A stretch of 32,050 bases of DNA from NCBI RefSeq assembly GCF_016461825.1, contig NZ_JAEMNU010000003.1:78904-110953 (forward strand), in the 5' to 3' direction. The number at the start of each line of letters is the position of its first letter. Within the stretch, counting starts at the first letter, position 1. The position numbers were made by a program, and so were the translations under genes. Positions 26,066 through 32,050 of this stretch are shown one piece after another. Source of the stretch: Rugamonas violacea. GTDB taxonomy: Bacteria; Pseudomonadota; Gammaproteobacteria; Burkholderiales; Burkholderiaceae_D. The notes under the pieces were generated by a model. The model was given only the letters and a program-made list of their open reading frames with translations. It made no database searches and was not told where the DNA came from.

Positions 26066-27235
26066 ATGCTGACTATTGGCCTTTTATGGCATTCGGTTAC
26101 CTCGGGTAACCTCGGAGTGGGCGCGCTGACCTTCTCGCAAATCGCCCTGGTCGAACAGGCCGCCGCACGGGTCGGCACGCCGGTCCAGTTCCGCCTGCTC
26201 GGCTGGATTCCGCCCGGCGAGCGCGAACCGATCCCCCACGTGATCAGCGAATGCGGCATCACGCGCAGCTTCTTCGTGCCGTCCAAGTCGCCGTTCTGGT
26301 CGCACATCCGCGCCTGCGACCTGGTGCTCGACATCGGCGAGGGCGACAGCTTCACCGACATCTACGGCATGAGCCGCTTCGCCCACTTCACCGGCACCAA
26401 GCTGCTGGTCTGGCTGGCGCGCCGCCCGCTGGTGCTCAGCCCGCAGACCATCGGCCCGTTCGACCAGCGCCTGACGCGCATGCTGGCCAAGTTCGCCATG
26501 CGGCGCTGCCAACGCGTGTTCGCGCGCGACCACTTGTCGCGCCAATACCTGCGCGACCAGCACATCGACAACGCCGACGAGGCGATCGACGTCGCCTTCG
26601 CCCTGCCGTACACCCGCCAGGCGCTGGCCGGCAACGGCAAGACCAAGGTCGGCATCAACGTCTCCGGCCTGCTCTACAGCGGCGGCTACACGCGCGACAA
26701 CCAGTTCGGCCTGACCATCGACTACGCCGCGCTGACCCACCAGATGCTGGCCTACTTCACCGCGCGCGGCGATTGCGAGGTCTACCTGGTGTCGCACGTG
26801 ATCACCGACACCGAGCCGGTGGAGGACGACTACGCGGTCTGCCGCGCGCTGTCCGAGCAGTATCCGGGCACCGTGCTGGCGCCCAAGTTCAAGACCCCGG
26901 TCGAGGCCAAGAGCTTCATCTCGTCGCTCGAGTTCTTCGTCGGCGCCCGCATGCACGCCTGCATCGCCGCCTTCTCCAGCGGCGTGCCGGTGGTGCCGCT
27001 GGCCTACAGCCGCAAGTTCAACGGCCTGTTCGAGTCGCTCGGCTACCGCCACTTCGGCGACTGCAAGGCGGCCGGCGAGGCCGAACTGATGACGCTGGTG
27101 CGCGACTCCTTCGAGCAGCGCGCCACGCTGCAGCGCGAGGTCGAGCAGGGCAACGCGCAGGCGCGCCAGCGGCTGGCCCATTACGAGGATTTCCTGACCA
27201 ACCAGTTGCGGGCGCTCAATGACCAGAAACATTAG
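26066..27235 (+). CDS. Polysaccharide pyruvyl transferase family protein
   Basis: 389 residues of the PS_pyruv_trans fold. The N-terminus reads LTIGLLWHSVTSGNLGVGALTFSQI, the variant of the GNxGDxA start of this family. Later come LVLDIGEGDSFTDIYG, LLVWLARRPLVLSPQTIGPF, AFARDHLS-type VFARDHLSRQYL and the C-terminal FVGARMHACIAAFSSGVPVVPLAYSRKF. Such enzymes add ketal pyruvate to sugars from phosphoenolpyruvate, giving the polymer negative charge. Some members have other transfer roles. It overlaps the next gene by 17 bases, a tight coupling that is often seen with F420-dehydrogenase-beta-like partners. Confidence 0.88.
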   Translation: MLTIGLLWHSVTSGNLGVGALTFSQIALVEQAAARVGTPVQFRLLGWIPPGEREPIPHVISECGITRSFFVPSKSPFWSHIRACDLVLDIGEGDSFTDIYGMSRFAHFTGTKLLVWLARRPLVLSPQTIGPFDQRLTRMLAKFAMRRCQRVFARDHLSRQYLRDQHIDNADEAIDVAFALPYTRQALAGNGKTKVGINVSGLLYSGGYTRDNQFGLTIDYAALTHQMLAYFTARGDCEVYLVSHVITDTEPVEDDYAVCRALSEQYPGTVLAPKFKTPVEAKSFISSLEFFVGARMHACIAAFSSGVPVVPLAYSRKFNGLFESLGYRHFGDCKAAGEAELMTLVRDSFEQRATLQREVEQGNAQARQRLAHYEDFLTNQLRALNDQKH

Positions 27236-28421
27236 TCTTGAAAGCGTGCTCGAGAGCGGACTGTGCACCGGCTGCGGTGCCTGCCAGTCGATGTTCCCGG
27301 CCAAGGTGCGCGTCGCGCTGAACGACGAGGGCTACCTGCGCCCGCAATTGAGCCAGCCGCTCGACCGGCGCGAGCGCGAGCAGTTCGCCCGCACCTGCCC
27401 GGGCGCCGGCCTCGAACACATCAAGCCCGAGGCGGCCTACGACCCACTGTGGGGGCCGCTGATGGCCACCCGCACCGGCTATTCGCTCGACGAGGGCGTG
27501 CGCTACGAGGGCTCGTCGGGCGGGGTGCTGTCGGCCCTGCTGGTGTATCTGCTGGAGAGCAAGAAGGTCGACTTCGTCGCCCACATCAAGGCCGACCCGG
27601 ACGATCCGATCGGCAACGTGATGAGCGTCAGCCGCAACCGCGCCGAAGTGCTGCGCGGCGCCGGCTCGCGCTACGCGCCGTCGGCGCCGCTGGCCCAGCT
27701 CGAGGCGCTGTTGGCGCTGGGCGGCCGCTTCGCCTTCGTCGGCAAGCCCTGCGACGTGGCCGGCCTGCGCCAGTACGCCCGCAGCCGCCCCGAGCTGGCC
27801 GAGCGCATCCCCTACATGCTGTCGTTCATGTGCGCCGGCATCCCCAGCCGCAAGGGCGCCATCGCGATCCTCAAGAAGCTGGAGGTCGAGCCGGCCGAAG
27901 TGGCCAGCTTCTCCTTCCGCGGCAACGGCTGGCCCGGCATGAGCACGGCCGTCACCCATGCGGGCCGGCGCGCCGAGATGGATTACGCCACCTCGTGGGG
28001 CACGATCCTCAACCGCCACCTGCAATTCCGCTGCAAGATCTGCCCGGACGGCGTCGGCGAATTCGCCGACGTGGTCGGCGCCGACGCCTGGTACGGCAAG
28101 GACGGCTATCCCGACTTCGCCGAGCGGGCCGGGCGCAGCCTGGTGCTGTCGCGCACCGCCACCGGCGAGAAACTGGTGGGCGAGGCGGTGGCGGCCGGCT
28201 ACATCGCGGTCGAGGCGCTGGCCCGCGAGGAGATCGCCAAGATGCAGCCGTATCAGGAGAACCGCAAGAAAATGGTCCTGTCCCGGCTGCTGGCGCTGCG
28301 CCTGACCGGACGCACCACCCCGCGCTACCGCAGGTTGCAGCTGCTGCGCCTGGCGTTGGGCGGCGGCCTGCGCGAGAACCTGCGCAATTTTGTCGGCATG
28401 GCCCGTCGAACCTGGTTTTAG
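27219..28421 (+). CDS. Coenzyme F420 hydrogenase/dehydrogenase beta-subunit-like Fe-S protein
   Basis: 400 residues. The N-terminus has CTGCGAC (Cys16, Cys19, Cys22), but the fourth ferredoxin Cys is replaced by Phe (SMFP). The FrhB-type core follows: EGSSGGVLSALLVYLL, YAPSAPLAQLEAL, FAFVGKPCDVAGLRQ, YMLSFMCAGIPSRKG, then FRCKICPDGVGEFADVVGADAWYG with additional cysteines. These proteins are common in polysaccharide loci next to pyruvyl transferases, in organisms that do not use F420, where they probably reduce or modify a sugar or its carrier. The real electron carrier and substrate here are unknown. Confidence 0.87.
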   Translation: MTRNISLESVLESGLCTGCGACQSMFPAKVRVALNDEGYLRPQLSQPLDRREREQFARTCPGAGLEHIKPEAAYDPLWGPLMATRTGYSLDEGVRYEGSSGGVLSALLVYLLESKKVDFVAHIKADPDDPIGNVMSVSRNRAEVLRGAGSRYAPSAPLAQLEALLALGGRFAFVGKPCDVAGLRQYARSRPELAERIPYMLSFMCAGIPSRKGAIAILKKLEVEPAEVASFSFRGNGWPGMSTAVTHAGRRAEMDYATSWGTILNRHLQFRCKICPDGVGEFADVVGADAWYGKDGYPDFAERAGRSLVLSRTATGEKLVGEAVAAGYIAVEALAREEIAKMQPYQENRKKMVLSRLLALRLTGRTTPRYRRLQLLRLALGGGLRENLRNFVGMARRTWF

Positions 28422-28429
28422 GGGAACAC

Positions 28430-29782
28430 ATGAAGCGAAATTTCGTCACTTACGGTTTGTATCCGGCGCCGCCGACGGCCACCGCGCGCGTTGCGTACGA
28501 CTGGCTCGGCATGCTCTTCCTGTGCCTGATCTTCGTCACGCCGCTGTGGCCGGAATACGCCGAGTTGAAGATGGCGGGGATCCCCAACATGGCGCCGCCG
28601 CGGCTGATCCGCGCCGCGCTGATCTTCGCCACGCTGTTCCTGTTCTTCCGCGACCGCGAGCGGGCCGAGACCTTCGTCCGCCGGCTGCGCGAGAACTGGA
28701 TCGTCATCACCCTGTTCGTGCTGTTGTTCGCGCTGCGCTTCGCCAGCGCCTTCCTCGGCCGCAGCCCGGCCTTGCAGGCGTTCGCCTTCATCAAGAGCGA
28801 TTTCTGGACCTACCTGACGATCTTCTTCATCACCCTGTTCGTGGTGCGCGACGAGCGCGACATCAAGCGCCTGATCGAAGTGGTGGTGCTGGCCGCCGCC
28901 ATCGTCGGGCTGGTGGCATTGGTCGAATACTATCTGAAGAAAAACCTGTTCGCGCGCTTCTTCACCATCACCAGCGACTATCTGATGGTGGTGCTGGGCG
29001 ACAAGACCCGCGACAATGTCTACCGCGCGCAGGGCACGATGGAGCATCCGCTGTTGATGGGCCAGTTCTTCGCCATGGTCCTGCCTTGGTGCTGGTACTG
29101 CTTCCGCTATTCCGAGCGCATGCTCTTCCGCCTGATCGCCTGCGGTTCCGGCCTGCTGGGCGTGGCGGCGATCTATTTCTCCGGCTCGCGCTCGTCGTTC
29201 GCGGTGGCCATTCCGCTGGTGGCGCTGATGTTCATCTGGGAGCTGTGGCGCTGGACCAAGCGCTCCAGCAACCGGCCGGCGCAGTACCTGATGCTGCTGC
29301 AATTCCCGCTGTTGTTGACGGCCTTCGGCGGGGTGCTGTTGTACATTAAAACCCTGGCCGCCGGCACCACCCAAATCACCCGGGGCAGCGCCTCGGTGCG
29401 CATGGAGATGCTCAACGCCGGCGTGCCGAAGGTCGGCGACGCCGTCTTCATGGGCCATGGCCTGGGCGAGGCGACCAACGTGGTGACCTTTGTCGGCAAA
29501 GGCGGCATCCGCACGCTGGACAACTACTATCTGCTGGTGGCGCTGGAGTCGGGCATGATCGTGGTCTTGTTGACCGCCTTCCTGTGGCTGTACTTCCTCT
29601 TCGCGGCGGTGGCGCAATCGGGCAAGGACGACATGCGCAAGGCCAGGATGTCGATGTTGCTGGGGCTGTCGGTGCTGGGCTACATCATCATCATGTCGAT
29701 CCACTCGCTGCAATCGTTGACCTGGCTGTTGTTCGTCATCTTTGCCTGCATTCTGATCTTGCGGGAAAAGAAGCCGGTCTGA
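28430..29782 (+). CDS. O-antigen ligase/polymerase (Wzy/WaaL-like) membrane protein
   Basis: 450 residues with about ten or more membrane helices. The large periplasmic region between helices (about 300-370) contains SASVRMEMLNAGVPKVGDAVFMGHGLG followed by DNYYLLVALESG. This matches the conserved R-x-x-x-W/H-like and NxYL segments of the Wzy_C/O-antigen ligase family. It would join undecaprenyl-linked repeats into polymer on the periplasmic side. GGGGAA before ATG 28430 is the ribosome binding site; the in-frame upstream part lies inside the previous gene. Polymerase is favoured over ligase because the locus makes a secreted polysaccharide. Confidence 0.85.
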   Translation: MKRNFVTYGLYPAPPTATARVAYDWLGMLFLCLIFVTPLWPEYAELKMAGIPNMAPPRLIRAALIFATLFLFFRDRERAETFVRRLRENWIVITLFVLLFALRFASAFLGRSPALQAFAFIKSDFWTYLTIFFITLFVVRDERDIKRLIEVVVLAAAIVGLVALVEYYLKKNLFARFFTITSDYLMVVLGDKTRDNVYRAQGTMEHPLLMGQFFAMVLPWCWYCFRYSERMLFRLIACGSGLLGVAAIYFSGSRSSFAVAIPLVALMFIWELWRWTKRSSNRPAQYLMLLQFPLLLTAFGGVLLYIKTLAAGTTQITRGSASVRMEMLNAGVPKVGDAVFMGHGLGEATNVVTFVGKGGIRTLDNYYLLVALESGMIVVLLTAFLWLYFLFAAVAQSGKDDMRKARMSMLLGLSVLGYIIIMSIHSLQSLTWLLFVIFACILILREKKPV

Positions 29783-29836
29783 AGCGCCGCCGGCCCCGCT
29801 GTTTTCCCCCTCCACCTGCGAAATGAAATAAATAGA

Positions 29837-30754
29837 ATGCTGTTGTCGATCTTAATAGTTAACTACAACGGACTGCGCTTCCTGCGCGACTGTCTCGAGT
29901 CGGTTGAAAAACACGTCGCCTGCGACCACGAGGTGATCGTGGTCGACAACGCCTCGGTGGACGGCAGCGTCGCCTTCCTGCGCGAGCACTACCCGCACGT
30001 GCGGCTGATCGCCAGCGCGACCAACACGGGCTTCACCGGCGGCAACAACATCGCCGCCGAAGCCGCCCGTGGCGAGCTGCTGCTGCTGCTCAACAACGAC
30101 ACGGTGATCCTGAGTCCGATCCAGCCCGCCCTCGACGCGCTGGCGCCGCCGCGGGTCGGCATCGTCGGCGTGCATCTGCAGTACGCCAACGGCGCCAACC
30201 AGGCCTCGGCCGGCTACGCCCACACGCCGGCCCGGCTGCTGCTGTCCTGGCTGGGCTTGTCCGGCCTGCGCTTCCTGCCCGACGTGTTCCGCCGGGTCGA
30301 GACGCGCGAGCAGTTCTACCGGGCCAATAAGAGCGGACTGGACTGGGTTTCCGGCGCCTTCCTGTTGACCCGGCGCGCGCTGTGGAGCCGCCTGGGCGGC
30401 CTCGACGAGCGCTACTTCATGTACGTCGAGGACGTCGACTATTGCCACCGCGTCAAGCAGGAGGGGTATTCGATCGATTACGTCGCCAACGTCGACGTGC
30501 TGCACTACGAGGGCGCCGGCAAGCTGTGGATCGGCGAGACGGCGTTGTTGCGCACCATGAACTCCTACTCGCTGTTCCTGCGCAAGTACCACAGCGCCCC
30601 GGTGGCGCGCCTGACCCAGGCTGCGCTGGGCCTGGTGATGGGCGGCCGCGCGCTGGCCTACCTGCTGCGTTCGCTCTCCAGCAAGTCCGTCGTGGTTGGC
30701 GAAAAGAAACAAGCTTACTTCAAGGCCGCGCGCTATTTGTTGAGCGCCGGCTAG
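29837..30754 (+). CDS. Glycosyltransferase family 2 (WbbL/rhamnosyltransferase-like)
   Basis: 305 residues. GT-A fold markers: SILIVNYNG at the N-terminus, VVDNASVDGSV, TNTGFTGGNNIAAE, LLLLNNDTVI (NND in the place of the DxD metal motif), WVSGAFLLTRR and DERYFMYVEDVDYCHR with the acidic EDVD catalytic segment. It would add a sugar from a nucleotide donor to the lipid-linked repeat unit at the cytoplasmic face. Donor and linkage cannot be told from sequence; the closest well-known relatives are rhamnosyltransferases. The preceding 54-base gap has no clear terminator. A strong terminator follows the stop. Confidence 0.9.
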   Translation: MLLSILIVNYNGLRFLRDCLESVEKHVACDHEVIVVDNASVDGSVAFLREHYPHVRLIASATNTGFTGGNNIAAEAARGELLLLLNNDTVILSPIQPALDALAPPRVGIVGVHLQYANGANQASAGYAHTPARLLLSWLGLSGLRFLPDVFRRVETREQFYRANKSGLDWVSGAFLLTRRALWSRLGGLDERYFMYVEDVDYCHRVKQEGYSIDYVANVDVLHYEGAGKLWIGETALLRTMNSYSLFLRKYHSAPVARLTQAALGLVMGGRALAYLLRSLSSKSVVVGEKKQAYFKAARYLLSAG

Positions 30755-30799
30755 CGTCGCCGGCCAGCGGCGCCGGCGCCGCCGGCGCCCGCGCCGCCC

Positions 30800-30838
30800 G
30801 GCCGGCGCGCCACGGTGTGGCGCGCCGGCCGTGTTTTT
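30800..30838 (+). terminator. Strong intrinsic terminator between the GT2 and GT4 genes
   Basis: Perfect 14-bp stem GGCCGGCGCGCCAC / GTGGCGCGCCGGCC with a 3-base GGT loop, followed by GTGTTTTT. A second GC-rich self-complementary block lies just upstream (30768-30795). It ends 16 bases before the next start codon, so the downstream gene would rely on read-through or on its own promoter. Confidence 0.85.
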
Positions 30839-30854
30839 CCCCGATAGATTCCAT

Positions 30855-32030
30855 ATGAAAAAAATTATCCTATTCGTCCACCAAGGTGCCGAACTCTACG
30901 GTTCCGACAAGGTGTTGTTGAACCTGGCCGTCGGGCTGGCCGACTCGCCCTACCAGGCGGTGGTGGTGGTGCCGCTCGACGGTCCGCTGGTGACCGAGCT
31001 GCGCCGCGCCGGGGTGGAAACCCACGTCGTGCCGGTGGCCAAGGTCAGCCGCGCCTTGTTCACCCCCAAGGGCTTGCTGTCGCTGCCCGGCCAGCTGCTG
31101 CGCGCCGGCCGGGCGATGAGCCGCGTCATGGCCGGCCGGCCGGTGGCGGTGGTGCACTCCAACACGTTGGCGGTGCTGAGCGGCGCCGTGTGGGCGGCGC
31201 TGCACCGGGTGCCGCACGTCTGGCATGTGCACGAGATCCTGCTCAAGCCGAACGTGGTGCGCTGGTCCTTCCCCTTGATGGTGCGCCTGCTGTCGGACCG
31301 GGTGGTGTCGAATTCGAGCTTGACGACGGCCTGGCTGGTCGACCAGCAGCCGCGCCTGGCCGGCCGCATCGCGACGATCTGGAACGGCATCGACCGTGGC
31401 GTCGCGCCCGACGCGGCGCGCTGCGCCGAGCTGCGCGCGGCGGTCACGGCCGACCGGCCGCAGCGCCTGATCGCCGCGCTGGTCGGCCGCATCAACCACA
31501 TGAAGGGGCATTTGTTGCTGGTCGAGGCGGCCGGCATCCTGTGGCGGCGCGGCTACCACGACCTGCGCTTCCTGGTGGTGGGCAGCTTCTTCGCCCAGCA
31601 GGAGCACTTCCTGATCGGCCTGCAGGAGGCCATCGCGGCGTCGCCGGCGCGCGACTGTTTCGTGCTGCGCGGCTTCACCGAGTCGATCTGGGATGTCTGG
31701 GACGCCTGCGACGTGGCGCTGGTGCCGTCGACCGAGCCGGAAGCCTTCGGCCTGGTGGCGATCGAGGCCATGTGCGCCGGCAAGCCGGTGGTGGCGGCGG
31801 CGCACGGCGGCGTGCTCGACATCATCGCCGGCGAGCAGACCGGCTTCCTGGTGGCGCCGCGCGACGCCGTCGCGCTGGCCGACGCGATCGCCCGCCTGGC
31901 CGACGATCCGGCGCTGCGCCGGCGCATGGGCGAGGCCGGACGGGAACGCCAGGCCGCCTTGTTTTCGCTGCAAAGCCAGGTCGGCAAGACCATCGAGGTG
32001 TACCAGCAGATGCTGGCCACCGGCAAATAA
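30855..32030 (+). CDS. Glycosyltransferase family 4
   Basis: 391 residues, GT-B fold. The N-terminal domain begins KKIILFVHQGAELYGSDKVLLNLA with the Gly-rich acceptor loop, then VHSNTLAVLSGAVWA and HVWHVHEILL. The C-terminal donor domain has ALVGRINHMKGHLLLVEAA, FLVVGSFF and the EPEAFGLVAIEAMCAGKPVVA segment, the EX7E-type motif of retaining GT4 enzymes. It would add a sugar to the repeat unit. ATG 30855 is preferred; an upstream in-frame ATG at 30831 lies in the U-tract of the terminator. The Shine-Dalgarno is poor. The gene ends 20 bases before the window edge. Confidence 0.9.
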   Translation: MKKIILFVHQGAELYGSDKVLLNLAVGLADSPYQAVVVVPLDGPLVTELRRAGVETHVVPVAKVSRALFTPKGLLSLPGQLLRAGRAMSRVMAGRPVAVVHSNTLAVLSGAVWAALHRVPHVWHVHEILLKPNVVRWSFPLMVRLLSDRVVSNSSLTTAWLVDQQPRLAGRIATIWNGIDRGVAPDAARCAELRAAVTADRPQRLIAALVGRINHMKGHLLLVEAAGILWRRGYHDLRFLVVGSFFAQQEHFLIGLQEAIAASPARDCFVLRGFTESIWDVWDACDVALVPSTEPEAFGLVAIEAMCAGKPVVAAAHGGVLDIIAGEQTGFLVAPRDAVALADAIARLADDPALRRRMGEAGRERQAALFSLQSQVGKTIEVYQQMLATGK

Positions 32031-32038
32031 ACCGGGCC

Positions 32039-32050
32039 GGGGGGGGGGGG
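32039..32050. other. Terminal run of 12 G at the window edge
   Basis: The last 12 bases are all G. Homopolymer G at a contig end is typical of no-signal calls on two-colour sequencers, so these bases should not be trusted as genomic. Confidence 0.6.

Overview
The window comes from a high-GC betaproteobacterium. The exosortase-B exopolysaccharide cluster, the CoA-dependent 2-aminobenzoate operon and the codon bias together suggest an Oxalobacteraceae-type genome (Massilia/Duganella/Rugamonas-like). That placement is inferred from gene content, not from a marker gene. The first gene is cut by the left edge. The right edge ends in a run of G's that looks like a contig-end artefact.

Region A (1-7779) is a seven-gene same-strand operon for aerobic, CoA-linked breakdown of 2-aminobenzoate (anthranilate) or a close aromatic acid. 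It holds an aryl-CoA ligase, a fused flavin monooxygenase/Old-Yellow-Enzyme reductase, an SDR dehydrogenase, a MarR regulator, an enoyl-CoA hydratase-family protein, an acyl-CoA dehydrogenase and a Rid-family protein. The ligase makes the CoA thioester, the fusion enzyme dearomatises it, and the rest fit amino-group removal, ring opening and beta-oxidation.

Region B (about 7800-13038) is a visibly AT-richer accessory island beside the 3' end of a tRNA-Arg(CCT) gene. It carries a serine-recombinase remnant, a two-gene membrane-macro/TIR-like pair that fits type II Thoeris anti-phage defence (thsA, thsB), and a second overlapping pair (a coiled-coil/winged-helix-like protein of unknown family plus a TIR protein) that may be an undescribed TIR defence module. 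It ends with a tyrosine integrase inactivated by several independent lesions, including a palindromic repeat inserted in it. The island therefore looks locked in place.

Region C (13039-15149) holds the tRNA-Arg with its terminator and promoter box, and uup, an ABC-F ATPase.

Region D (15204-32030) is a large exopolysaccharide/exosortase locus of the Methylobacillus eps (methanolan) type. It contains a CPBP protease, EpsL, an initiating sugar-phosphate transferase, EpsD, EpsE, EpsF, EpsG, exosortase B (XrtB/EpsH), EpsI, a Wzx-like flippase, a polysaccharide pyruvyl transferase, an F420-dehydrogenase-beta-like Fe-S protein, a Wzy/ligase-like polymerase, and GT2 and GT4 glycosyltransferases. Promoter-like sequences lie before the protease and before epsD. 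A strong intrinsic terminator lies between the last two glycosyltransferases. EpsG has a badly degenerated ATP-binding loop.
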